Below, in pieces: positions 1 through 11,768 of a DNA stretch of 64,000 nucleotides (the stretch's first letter is position 1; each line of letters begins with the position of its first letter). The notes under the pieces were generated by a model. It was not told the DNA's origin, did not search any database, and saw only the letters and a program-made list of their open reading frames with translations. Source of the stretch: Sphagnum compactum (lineage: Eukaryota > Bryophyta > Sphagnopsida > Sphagnales). Both the position numbers and the translations under genes were made by a program. The stretch covers positions 15,624,001-15,688,000 of the forward strand of contig OZ234494.1 in NCBI GenBank assembly GCA_965153455.1. The letters run 5' to 3'.

Positions 1-3000
1 TCATTGGACTGAAGGGAAGCTTCTGTCACCTCAAGAGCGGCTGGAGTTCAGAAATCAGCTGGTGGAGGTCCTTCTGTGTGTTGATGGTCTTGTCCTCAAG
101 CTTTTGGCAGAAGCTGTATGTCCTTTTGCTTCTATAAACTTTCGGGTTGAGTTGATTGAGAGCTATGAGGATGGGAGGTGAAATCCCTCTCTCTCTCTCT
201 CTCTCTCTCATGTTCAATTGGCACACTGCTAGACAGACTGCTAGTCACACAGCTCACATGTGAAATGGGGTTTTTGATTGCAGTTCCGTTTGGTGGCAGT
301 TCATGATTTCGCAAAGCAAAAGAGTTGGTCTGAGCTTGTGCCTGCACTCAAAACTGCCATTCACAACAGTGACTTGGTTACTGTTCCAGCACCATCTGAG
401 TTCAAGACTCTGAATGTACTTATTGCCCTGCAAACAATCATCAAACCATTTCAGGTGCATGGCTCCCTTTCACACTTTTCCCCTCAGCTTTCCCCATGCA
501 GATAAAGCATTTCTCATGTCGCTTTCTGCTCTGGTGGAAAAGGGTTTGCTATCAATAGTATGCAGCCAGTTCTCATTTGGTACACAAAATAGTGCTCATT
601 TGTAAATGCTAAACACACAAGTATGGTGGTGGGTGTTCAGTATTTTGTAGACCCAACAGTGGCACGGGAACCTGCTCCAGAGCAACTGGAGCTGATTTCA
701 AAGGAGCTTCTTGCACCACTACAGGCGATTTTTCATCATCTTGTTCAGGAGGTTGGTCGATAACCTTTGCAGTTTTTGTCTTGAAACTATTTGGAGGTAG
801 AATGTAGTTTTTTTGTTGACAGATATGGTGGTGGTGCTCCTTGAGATGTTTGGTTACTCTAAGATCACTTCAGTTTCATGGATGCCAGGGATATGAGGTT
901 ATGTGCAGGTGGCATCATCAAAAGATCAGGGATTTGCACAATATGACAACATTCTGCTTGTTCTTTGCAAGTGCTTCTATCTTGCTGTAAGTTTTTCTTG
1001 GTGATGCACGTATTTTGCAGCAGTTACTTGTTTCTGTCTACTTGATTATGTGTTTCTATTCCTTGTGGGCAGAAGATTTGTTCAATATTTGCTTCATGTT
1101 TGTCATCTTGCCTTGGTTTTCCTTAATTGAACTGCAAGCACTGAAGTGTTTTTCCACTTTTTGCTGTGGCAATGGATGACAGACGAAGTCACATATGCCA
1201 CCATCTCTCCTCTCGTGTCTGGCACCTTGGATCCAAGACCTTATGGTCCTTCTGGATACCATAGTGCTTGAGAAGACTGTAGATTCTCCAGATGAAGAGC
1301 CAAGGCTCAAAATCTGGAAGAGGTCTCTTCAAATTTGCTGTAACTTTGTCTCACGTCATCGCAAGCATATGGACAAGTAAACCAATTTGTCTCATTAACC
1401 CAACACTTTTTGTCCCATTCTCATTCCCAAGATGTTACTGCCTGTGAAAATTCCCAAGTAGTATTTTGTTTGCAAGGTATTGTGAGGATGTTTGCTGAAG
1501 CTCAATCTTGCACTTGGCATTGTTGGTCTTGATCCTCAGAAAATGGTACACAATTCACCTTGAGTGGTGATGGATGCAGGTATTTACCTGCAATATCAAG
1601 TGCAGCTCTCAAAATAGTTATCCATAGCTTGAATGCAAAGGCAAGAACATGTTACTCACAGTCTCACGAATCTGAACTTTCAGTACCTCCTTGGGGCTTT
1701 GAGCAGATTGGGTGATGTAAACTTGAAACAGAGAGGATGTTTGTTGTTACAGGGTCTTGAAATTCTGTGAGTTGAGGCATGCTGCAGGTATCGGGTTGTG
1801 CTTTCTGATCAGACACTGGTTCTTGTTATTGATCTGAAACTCTGCAGGACCATCCTATGCAAGAGCGTATTCTCTCCCTATCCTTTGATCTGGTTTCCAA
1901 CATACTTGAAACAGGACCTGTAAGTGTCTGATGCCCTTTATGAAAATGCTGAAGTGTGTATAGGGCAAAGTTGCTTAGACATTGCTTGTACAGAGCAAGC
2001 TAAAAATGAATGAAGCTTTGTCTCACAAGCTTGTTGCAGCTTGAATGAAGATACTGTTTACTAGCTCTTTGTCTCAAGTTACTCGTCCGAGAGCATGATG
2101 GATATCAGTAGAGTGGTGATGGTGGGGACAGGGTTGGCGGCTCATGGCACCACATTTCTCAAGATTGTTAGAATGTGCAATCTTTCCTGCACTCAAGATG
2201 AAAGAGAAGGTACAATTTGGGACCCTGTCTTAGTATCCCATTAGTGTATTGTTGAGCATGCATGGCATACACAGGAAGGTACTGCCACAAATTGACACTT
2301 TTGTTTTTTTGAAGAATTGGGAATGAAGGCTTCTAGTGTTGGGTTACAGGATATTGTGCTGTGGGAGGAGGATGAAGAAGAATATTTACGCAAAAATCTT
2401 CCTTCAGATCTGGTATGCAACTTTTGGTGCTTGTTGGGTTTTAGTGATTCATGTAAATCCTGTAGTGTTTTGAACTCTCTTTTCCTGCTAAGTTTGGAAC
2501 TGTTTTTTGGTCTGTGTAGCCTCTCAATACAGATCTCCGGATGACTATTTCAAAATTTTCTGTCTAGCACAACCTTGTCACCACATGTTTTGCACTGCAG
2601 AGAAAATGATACTTGTGGGCTGTCAATTATGCAGGAGCATGCAAGTGGGTGGAAAGAAGAGCTTCTTATGCCCCGACAAAGTGCATTAAACTTGCTGGGT
2701 CTCATTGCCACAGCCAAGGTTAGTTTTCCTGGCCTCACCTTTTGATGTGTTGGGAGCTTTGTTTTATTCTCACTCAGTATGTTCTTGCAGTCTCTATAAG
2801 CACAATATTCTTCCTCGCAGAATCTAACTTTTCTGGGCTGTTCAGATCAAGACCGATTTGTAATCTCACTGCCGTTTTCATGTTCTGCAACTCATTAATA
2901 TTTTTCCATTTACCCTTGCACTCTGGAGACGTGCACCCAGCAGGAACTGTGGGAACTAACACATTACTTTGTGATTATTTTCCTACAATTTGCATGCCTC

Positions 3001-6000
3001 ATTTTACAATGGCTGTTTCTTACTGAAGTGAATTTCATGTGAGTGGTGTTCACAGGGACCTCCAACTGCAGGAGGTGTTAAGAAAGGTGCTGCAATGAAG
3101 CGAAAAAAGTGGGGGAAGGCAAAAGGGAAAGATGGACTAGGCACAGCAGGAGAGGTTCTAGTGATGCCATTTTTGTCACAGTTTACACTGCCTCCAGATG
3201 GAGCTCTGCCAAGCTCAGAACTTGTGGCCAAGTACATTCATACTTTCTACACATCTGTCTCTCTATATACTCAATGAAGACCTAGGAAAGCTTAACCATC
3301 AATACTTTGCAGGAAGAACAATGAATTGGGCATCTGTGTTTTGGTTTCTTGCAGTTATTTTGGTGCTGTTATGGCATATGGAGCTCTTCACGAGGTGTGA
3401 ATTCCCAACTGATCTGCCATGTTCGAATTCTGTTTTTTTCAAAGGGCATCATGATGACATTTATTGTGTGGAGTTTGACATTGTCTCCAAATGTTGGCTC
3501 TTCTATACACCAGAATCTCTCATTACTGGATGTGTGAATGATGCAGTTTCTCAAAACACAAGACACTGAAATAGTGGCCACATTGCTCCAAACCCGCATC
3601 TTCCCTTTGTATGCAATGGTGGTGCCCTCCCCGTATGTGCTAGCAAACTCCAATTGGTTACTTGGAGAGCTTGCAAGCTGTTTACCTGAGGTAGAAAATC
3701 CTTCGTTCAAACGGCTTTTGAAACATCCCTCACAAGAGCAACTGGAAGACTTGCAGATTGACAGTTTTCAGTTTGGCTTGAACTGTCTTGGGTGCAGCCA
3801 ATGATTTCATGATTGTGCTGTCATTTGGTTTTTGTGAAGTAGGATATGAATGAAGATGTGTACACTGCACTGTTGAAAGCTCTCTTGGCACCCAATACTG
3901 GTGGACTGTCGTGGCGACCTGTACGGGCCTCTGCTGCAGGAGCACTCTCTTCCCTTCTTCAGGTTCTTCCAGCTCCAATCTCAGATCTTTTTCCTCCTGC
4001 ATCCTTGTCTTTGAAAAGCACATGGATATGATGTTGTCAAGGTCTTGAACAGTGATAGTCTTTGCTGGCACGTGGCAGAAAGAATACAAACCACGACAGT
4101 GGTTGGCCTTGCTGCAAGCTGCTGTGATGGGCGCTAAAATGCAGGATGAAGAGGATGCAACACTCTCTCTGCAGCTTTTGGGAACAGCTGCTGAGGCAGG
4201 TGAAGATGATGTTGCACCGCATGTCCCTGCCATTACTGCTGCAGTTCAAGGAGAGATTCTGCGTCACATTCCTCCTCATCCTGAACCTTGGCCCCAGGTG
4301 TGTGTTCTTTAGCAGGATGGGCAAATTGTTCCTCAAAACAAATTCTAGAATATGTGTTTTTTCTTGTAGCTGCTTCAGAACTCCAGATTTTATTTGTGGT
4401 GGATCTGGGAACTTTAAGCAAAAAAGGATCTGCCTTGGTTTGCAGATTGTTGAGCTTGGATTTTCAGCTCTTGCATCGCTGGCTCAGACCTGGGAATCTT
4501 TTGAGCCAGAAGAGGCTGATGAGGATGAGGATGAAAGTGAGGCCCTCACTAGTTGGAAGGTTGGATGCACTGGTCTTGCAAACACATTTTCTCACATATT
4601 GCAGCAGGCGTGGCTCACTCCTTCACAGGTTTGGAATCATTCCATCTATGACAAGGCTCCTCTCAGTCGTGTTTTCATCCCAAGTCTCAAAGTTGGTGTT
4701 CTGTGAGGGTCAGAAGAAGCTGTTGCCTTACAGGTCTGTGTTGAAATCACATGTGTCGGGTAATTGTGTACACGCAGCTCCCTGAGTTGCTGAGAATGCA
4801 CCCATGTTAGTTTTCCTTTCATATTCAGTAGTTAGTGTCACTCAATGCACACTCCTTGATTCAGGGGGAGGAAGCTCTAACCCAAGTTGCGCCGCCACCA
4901 TCATGCTTGAGTGACACATCAGTGCTGATATCCACAATCTTGAGGTATACTCCAGATTTGAGTTCAGCTGCAAGCATGAAAGTAGAAACACTACTGCAGG
5001 TCTGGGCAAACTTGATAGTGGATTGGAATGCATGGGAAGAGGAGGAAGATGAGGCAGTTTTTGATGCCATTGAAGAAGCTGTTGCCTTACAGGTCTATGT
5101 GCAAATCCCCCTCTTTTGTGTTGAGCTTACTCACTTGGATGCCGTGCCATTCTCTTGATCCTTTGCCAGAAGGACTGATACAGGCTGTGTGATACTTGTG
5201 GGATTTCTTCAATTTAGGAAAAGCACCCAATGCTGCACTTCACATTGGCAGAAACTGAATCAACTGCAGGGCTCCCAGTTGTGCCACGGTCTATTCTCGA
5301 ATGTTTTGTCACCTTTGCAATTGGAGCAATTGAATCTGGATACCCATCTGCATGCTGGCGTGCATGCCACTGCTCATATGCCTTTCTACATGTCTCCTCA
5401 AAGTCCTGTGATGGTGAGCAAGTTGCAAAGGGCTTAGTACCTCGGTTCACTGAAGTTGCATCCAGAAGACTGCTGCAGCTTACTAGCCCTGCTGTCCCAT
5501 TGGCAAAGCCTCTCATTCTCCTGGTCTCAATGTGCTTCATCATTCTACCAGAAGCTGTTGTGAAAATACTCACAGTTGGAGATGATGATCACAATGTCAC
5601 TATCAAGGAGGATACAAGCCCAGGCCTGCTACAGTGGGCAGAAGCTCTTGCAAGTCTATCAGAAAGCGAATCTGTTCCAGGCCTATCACTTGAATCAGAG
5701 ATGAAGCTTGCAGGTAAGGAAGTGCATTATGCTTGCGTGGACCCTTTGATCTCTTGTACCCATTTCCTGTTGACAACAAAAGAACAATCAAAGTAACAAT
5801 TGTGATGATTGCATTGGCAGCACTGGGTTTGCAGAAGGTCCTTGAGTACATGATCCAGAACAACATGACACAGGACTACAAGAAGGGGCACACTACAGCA
5901 CACCATTGCTTCTGTGCACTGCTGAAGGTCACACTAGACCTCAAGGAGCTTCTAGAAACTTCAGAAACCGAAGATGATGACAGCTCTGAAGCTGGTTCTG

Positions 6001-6722
6001 AAGATGAGGAAGAAGATGACACGGAAGACGATGATGATGCGGATGAGGTAGTAAGTGTTTCCAATCTGTGTTTCCAACTGGAAATCCTGAACTAGATATG
6101 CATATACCTTTTTATTATGCAAGATTGACAGAAGACTATTCATGTTGCAAAGCTTGAAGAGGAATGTTTCTTGTGACAACCAGTAGGTCTTTACAATTGT
6201 GTGTACCCTGCCACAGGCTGAGGAATCTGAGGAATCTGAGGAAGAACATGAGGAAACAGAGGAGGAATTCTTGGAGAGGTATGCAAAGACAGCTCGTGAG
6301 CTACAGGAAGAAGCAGTTGAGGAGGCTGAGAATGGTCAGGATGAAGATGGTCATGAAATCGAACTGGGTACGTCACCACATATCCTCTCAAAATTATCAT
6401 GCTGTTATTTTCTTTCTCTTTCACCTTCCTCTTCTGCACAATGTTGTTTTCTTCCAGCTAGCTACAGAAGTCATGTTTGGTGGGTTTGCTCTTTCTTTTG
6501 TTGCCTGAGAGCTATGGAAACACATAGTTACACAATTGTTTCCATGTGAACAAACTATCAACAGGGGTGCTTGGATTGGTGGACCAAGAAGATCAAGTTG
6601 TAGCATTTCTCAAGGCACATGGCAAAAGCTTCATCACTCAACAACCACCACTCCCTGAAGACCTTGTCACCAGATTTGAAGAAAAGTTCCCTGACTGCAA
6701 ATTCTACTTCTGCTCTTCTTGA
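1..6722 (+). CDS. Importin-beta family karyopherin, At3g17340-like (5' partial)
   Basis: HEAT-repeat nuclear transport receptor expected to carry cargo through nuclear pores with Ran. Exons read: 1-115, 284-454, 641-751, 909-986, 1183-1376, 1580-1640, 1848-1919, 2132-2209, 2350-2412, 2635-2718, 3056-3231, 3355-3394, 3547-3690, 3843-3962, 4079-4297, 4446-4628, 4865-5092, 5218-5713, 5821-6047 (or 6050), 6217-6367, 6565-6722. Phases agree at every junction, giving about 1055 residues. Blocks such as WSELVPALKTAIHNSDL, SRHRKHMDK, NWLLGELASCLPE and RKNLPSDL line up in order with the Arabidopsis At3g17340 protein as I remember it, so about the first 70 residues lie upstream of the window. The C-terminal part carries a long Asp/Glu-rich loop (exons 19-20), usual in importin-7/8-like proteins. 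One intron (1641-1847) starts with GC. Exon 19 can end at either of two GT sites 3 nt apart. The cargo is unknown. Family assignment is secure; the orthologue name is inference. Confidence 0.9.
190..209 (+). repeat. (CT)n microsatellite in importin intron
   Basis: About ten uninterrupted CT units lie in the first visible intron of the importin gene. It has no coding role. Confidence 0.95.
4713..4750 (+). repeat. Intronic micro-duplication of an exon end plus 5' splice site
   Basis: The 25 bases at 4713-4737 are identical to 5072-5096, the last seven codons of importin exon 17 (EEAVALQ) plus its GT donor. Weaker similarity continues for about 13 bases. The intronic copy lies in intron 16 and is not needed for the reading frame. 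Confidence 0.8.
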
Positions 6723-7750
6723 GGATCTAATGCATAACCCAACAAGAAAATTTGTCAGTCACAAGGTAGTCAGAGAAAACCAAAAGTTTCAAAACTCAAA
6801 AAACATTTGCATCAGGAGACACAGCCAGGGTAGTAAATGCACAGAGTAGAAGGGTTTTTAGGGTTTGGTGCTCATTTGGATGAACGGTCAGATCTTGTCC
6901 GATTTTACGTTTATTGGGAAAATGATATACCACGAATCAAGTACGTTTTTTGAACGGTCCGATCTTGTCCGATTTGATGTTTCTCGAAGTTTATTGGGAA
7001 AAATACATAAATTGTCAAATGCATTTTTTTCAATGGTCGGATCTTGTCCGATTTTTATTTTTATTTTTTTGCTCCAGTTCAGGAAATATTTTCCCGGCAA
7101 GTTCCAATTAAATTTATAATTAAAAAGTAGTTTATAACCAGGGGCATTTATTCAGTTTTTTGATACCGAATATTACTTCCAAATTTTGGCAAAATCAGTC
7201 GAATTTACACACCGGTGTTTTTTTTTCAATTTTGTGATGTTGCTCAAGGTGGTGATGGTCCAGAAGTATATTTAGCCAAATTTGGCAATATATTAAAAAT
7301 ACGAAAGTAAAAAAAGCACATTTTCAAATTGAAGGCAATTGTGACGATTTTTGGCAAATTTTTTGAATTTGTTTCGTTTTCTGGCGATGTTTTTCCATTT
7401 TTTTAAACAGGGAATTTGCGACAAAATGTTCTTTTTTAAAAATACTTTTCGCAAAATGGCGAAAATCCGCCACCAAAAAAATCACTAATTTGCACTGAGA
7501 AAAACAAAGTATTCCCAAAAAACAATTTTGTCGGAAAATAAAAATCACTGCAGATTATATGACTTGAGAGATAACATCCGGATATATACCGGGTAAATAA
7601 CGTACCGTTCCGTACAGTAAGGCTAGGTACCTAGATATAGGTACCTAAAATCGCTGAGGCAAATTCTGATTGGACAAAAGTAGCACGTTGTACTTTCCTA
7701 CCTACCTTCCTTTCTGCCGACCTACCTGTCCGTATACCAGGTCCCTAAGA
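6723..7750. other. Intergenic region, importin to TBP
   Basis: AT-rich sequence with no open frame of note. It holds the importin 3' flank, a telomere-like TTTAGGGTTT at about 6857-6866, and the three-copy repeat listed separately. A cluster of GGTACC/ACCTAC-type short words at about 7600-7735 precedes the TBP promoter. Nothing else is recognised. Confidence 0.6.
6881..7060 (+). repeat. Three-copy degenerate tandem repeat (70-80 bp)
   Basis: The core GGTCNGATCTTGTCCGATTT recurs at 6886, 6956 and 7035. The first two copies are followed by a shared TTTATTGGGAAAAT-type segment. Spacing is 70 and then about 80 bases. Confidence 0.85.
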
Positions 7751-7806
7751 AACCCTAAATTCCGAGACGATGGTATATAAATGAGAGGAAGCGCTTGCGT
7801 ATATAA
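7751..7806 (+). promoter_or_regulatory. TBP core promoter: telo-box and two TATA elements
   Basis: AAACCCTAA, the plant telo-box common in promoters of growth-related genes, sits at 7751-7759. TATATAA occurs at 7774-7780 and again at 7800-7806. Either would place transcription start at roughly 7805-7835, leaving a leader of about 220-250 bases before the TBP start codon. The start site itself is inferred. Confidence 0.65.
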
Positions 7807-8052
7807 TCCGCGCGTTTTCGTGCGTGATCTTCGCTGCTCTTTTTCGTTCTCCTTTTGAGCAACAAATCGAGGTCCAGACTGACGACAGTTGCCGCTGAAA
7901 GCTTGAACAATTGTGAAGAACTTGCAGCTTTTTGCAGCAGGGAAAATCGGGGTCTTGTTTCTGTTATTTTCTTGAAATTGTGCTTTGTTTTTTGCCTTCG
8001 GATTTGTGTAAAGTACAGCGGAAAGGAAACGGACGAACAAGAAGGGGTTTGT

Positions 8053-8091
8053 ATGTATGGCAGAGCAGCAGGTTGTGGTGCTGGAAGGTAG
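8053..8091 (+). promoter_or_regulatory. uORF overlapping the TBP start codon
   Basis: An ATG at 8053 opens a 12-codon frame that ends at TAG 8089-8091. It begins four bases before the TBP ATG (ATGTATGG) and overlaps it in another frame. The TBP start is fixed by its conserved N-terminus ([19 protein letters not shown]), so ribosomes must skip the first ATG. Both ATGs lack a purine at -3; the TBP ATG has G at +4. Confidence 0.7.
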
Positions 8092-11000
8092 TCAGCCTGT
8101 GGATCTTGCGAAGCATCCCTCTGGAATTGTTCCTACTCTTCAGTAAGTCTCCCTGCCTGCCTGCGTGCCTGCCTTCGTTTTTTTCTTTTTTTCTTTTCCT
8201 CTAATTTTTTTATAAAAAAATCCCTGCCTGTTTATGAAAGATCGGTATTCTTTCAGTTACGATCAAAGCTCTTTGGATTTGTTCTTTCTCAGTCAGGCAA
8301 GGAGGTTCTAAAAGAGAGAGAGAGAGAGCTGGCTGGGGGAGGTTAGGGAAGTCGTTGTTCGATTTTATTTTTGTTTGCGGTATTATACTCTTGCCTGCTA
8401 CTGGGTAAGTTTTTAGTCGAAACTGTTTGTTTGATGTTGGTCGAAGTTGAAATGTTGGATTTTGTGTTGATTGTTTTCTTTAGGCATGTCTGGAGAATTC
8501 GGATTTGTAAGACTTTGCTGAAATTTTGAACCTTCTTTTCTTTTCTATCGAATTGCTGTTTCTTGATGGGAGATACAAATCTTTGTATCAGACTGTTATG
8601 TGCTTTGATTGCAATTTTGAATTCTTGAGACTGTTAACCTTGAACTCTGTTTTTTCCTATGTGTTATAGAGGGCTTGCGGTATAAGATGTGCCTTGCTTG
8701 TGGTACCAATCTGTAATGATGAGGATTTAGGTTTTAGGGTTGATCTGCTGACAAATGTGAAAAATATTGAGCTGCCTGTGAAATGGAGGTATTCTGACTG
8801 GATATTCTCTTGTTGGCAGGAATATTGTCTCAACTGTCAATATGGATTGTAAGTTGGACTTGAAGACCATAGCCCTGCATGCTAGGAATGCTGAATATAA
8901 CCCCAAGGTATATACACTTCTGTTTGCTTCTCAAGAAATCTATTTTTCCCTATAATTTTTAAAAAAAATTGGGTGATTGATCAGAAATCCTTGACTGTTG
9001 ATCCTCTCTGCCAATCCTGTTTCCTCCTGTGGCTCCCTGTTACTTTTTCCATTTCTCTCTTGTGACTCCCTTTCCTCAGTATCCATTGTTCAGCCACCCA
9101 GCATCATGACTAGGTAGTCCTGTCACTATGAGGGACCTGTGACCAAAACCCCCATGATAGTGTTTGGGCCTCTACCCATTGCTGGAAATGATGAAGTCCA
9201 TGGGGATGTTATGGTAGGTAGTCACCATGGTACATATGCTGTAAATGATCACTGAATGTGCAACAGACTGTCACTTCAATCACACTCCACCTCATTTTTT
9301 CTGTCTTTTTAGTTTGTAGTTCCTCTTATTTTGCAGTTTGGTGTTATAATGATTGATCTGGCATTTTTTCCAACCTCATTATTGTTTACCTCAAAATAGG
9401 TATTCAGGATATCTTGATCCATGTATTGAGCTGTTGCTGATTCTCTGGATATATTGTTGTGTGATTGATCTCTCTCTAAACTCCATGGCAATAGCTTCTG
9501 GTTGCTAGTCTGATGGTGTCACCTACAGTAGCCAATGATCAATTTAAGTTCATGCCTTTCTAACAGATTCTTTCGGTCAGCAAATGACAAGTGCTTTTTG
9601 TGGTGTACAGCGTTTTGCAGCTGTGATCATGAGGATAAGGGAACCCAAGACTACCGCCCTTATTTTTGCATCTGGCAAAATGGTATTGATTACAACAATG
9701 ACAACTGTTCTTAATTTTGAGTGCCAGTTCTGTTAGCAGGGCAATCTGCATTACAGGTTTTATCCTTTACTTGGGCTCCTTTCAGCCATAGTTTACGTGA
9801 ACATATTGATGATAGCAGCCATGCGCCCCTTGCCTGAGTTCATCTCTTTCTTTTTTTTCACTCCTGGAGACCACACCAAAGTCTATTCTTTAGCCATCAC
9901 TCTCTCTGAGAACACATTCATACACAGTATTTGTCTATGAGTTTGGTCTTCTGTGTAATTCTCTATAGAGACTATGAACTGAGTTTTGAGATCTAAATCT
10001 TCTTTCCATCAACCTTGTTTGTCAACCCTGAGAAGCAACACATGGATTTTGTCAAGAACCACTGCTTATCTTCAGAGCAGGAGATTTGCTTGGTAGTTAC
10101 AGGTGACATCTAGCAATGGCTTTCTACGCAGTAGATAGGGAGCAGTGACCTTACAAAGAGGCTTCCCTTTACGTTCCTGCAGGTGTGCACAGGGGCTAAG
10201 AGTGAACAACAGTCAAAGTTGGCAGCAAGAAAGGTGTGTGCTTGGTCGTCCAATTTCAAGAAAGATTGCATGTGGGAGAAACTTTGACTAGCTCACCTTT
10301 CAATAGTCAATTTCTCACGCCTCTGAGTGAGAGAACCCAGGAAGCCAACCATGTCTTTAATATCTGCATGCTATGGATTGTGCAGTATGCTCGTATTATT
10401 CAGAAGCTAGGTTTTCCTGCTCAATTCAAGGTATACTCCCCCTTCCTTCCTTCTTGATACCTTGGTAGATGTGGGAGAGGAACCTGTATGTGATGTGTGA
10501 TGTGCGTGGTGTGTTTGTGTGTTTCTTTACTTGTCTCTGGATATAAGAGTGAATGGTGTGCCATTGGAAACGTGGTTTGTTTCCTATTATTGTATATTGG
10601 ATTTCTACTGTCTGCATTGCTCAGATTATGTGTGCACCAATGATCCTATTGCTTTTCTAAACCCAATTTTAGTGATGAATCTGTGGGAGCAGCACTGGTT
10701 ACAAAGGTGGACTCGATCTGGCTGACCAGGTTGCATTGCCTACAGGATTTCAAGATCCAAAATATTGTGGGATCGTGTGATGCAAAGTTTCCTATCCGAT
10801 TGGAGGGGCTAGCTTATGCACACGGACACTTTTCCAGTGTAAGGATGGAACATTCTGATACACTTGGTTGTTTAGAACACTTGGTTGGTTGTCCCTAGTG
10901 AAGTGGTAATGAACTTCCTCAATATGTGTTTGGATACCAGGGTGTCCTTTAGCCTTCACATAAGCTTTCTTGGAACTCGAATATGGAGAGTTTGTGATCT

Positions 11001-11620
11001 TGGATATAGTGATTTGTTATACTTAGCACTCTGGTTCCTGGCTGCACCTTATGTTGCTGGAGGTAAAATTAAACAAATGATCTTTGACATGAAACCAGTG
11101 TTGCTGGGGTTGGAAGAGGGTATCCATGATCTGATCCTTAGTGTTGTAATTTGATGCAAAGAAAGTGGCACTGGGTGCATAGTTGGTTGAGAAAACTCAA
11201 CTAACCCCAAACCTGTTTTCTATTGTGTATTTCTATGCCTGGCTCCTGAGAATTTGGGATGTGTGGGCTGCAGTATGAGCCTGAATTGTTTCCAGGATTG
11301 ATCTATAGAATGAAGCAGCCCAAGATTGTGTTGCTCATTTTTGTGTCTGGCAAGATTGTTCTCACTGGCGCCAAGGTATATCACGTTCCTCACCACCTTT
11401 TGTTTGTTTGCCAGTTTCCTTATTGAATATGGGGCCATTGTCCAAGGGAAGCTTTAAAGGGGATGTTCACTGGATGAGATTTTGTATTGCACAGAGATGT
11501 TTTTCAATGACATGTTCGAGGGCATATATTGGGTTGTGACAGGTGAGGGATGAGATATATGAGGCTTTTGAGAACATCTACCCTGTGTTGACTGAGTTTC
11601 GAAAAGTTCAGCAATGGTAA
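8057..11620 (+). CDS. TBP: TATA-binding protein (TFIID subunit)
   Basis: General transcription factor that binds and bends TATA DNA for RNA polymerases I, II and III. Coding exons: 8057-8142, 8820-8907, 9611-9682, 10183-10233, 10386-10430, 10746-10838, 11274-11375, 11543-11620. The product is 204 aa, close to the 200 aa of plant TBPs. A short N-terminus (residues 1-28, [19 protein letters not shown]) precedes the two pseudo-symmetric saddle repeats: [20 protein letters not shown] to [12 protein letters not shown], and [20 protein letters not shown] to EFRKVQQ. The DNA-intercalating Phe pairs are retained in both repeats ([18 protein letters not shown] and [17 protein letters not shown]). The last codons read CAG CAA TGG TAA, where GGTAAGT is also a perfect splice donor. 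Splicing to 11769 would give TGA instead and end the protein at QQ. Identification is certain; the terminal residue is open. Confidence 0.97.
8312..8329 (+). repeat. (GA)n microsatellite in TBP intron 1
   Basis: About nine AG units in the first TBP intron. Confidence 0.9.
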
Positions 11621-11768
11621 GTGTGACATCTTTTTTGGTTGGTCTGGAAGCACTTCTCCATGGACTTCAAATATGTTCAGTGTGTGTGCTGTGTATGAGG
11701 GAGTTAGAAACTTACAAGCAGCAGGCTCTACTTAGAGGCCTCATCAGTAGTCTGTTTCTCTGGTACAG

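Noticed and set aside
3730-4233. 167-codon minus-strand ORF
   Set aside because: Shadow of importin exons 14 and 15, which match the homologue on the + strand.
7855-8040. In-frame 5' extension of the TBP uORF
   Set aside because: It opens with TTG rather than ATG; only the ATG at 8053 was kept.
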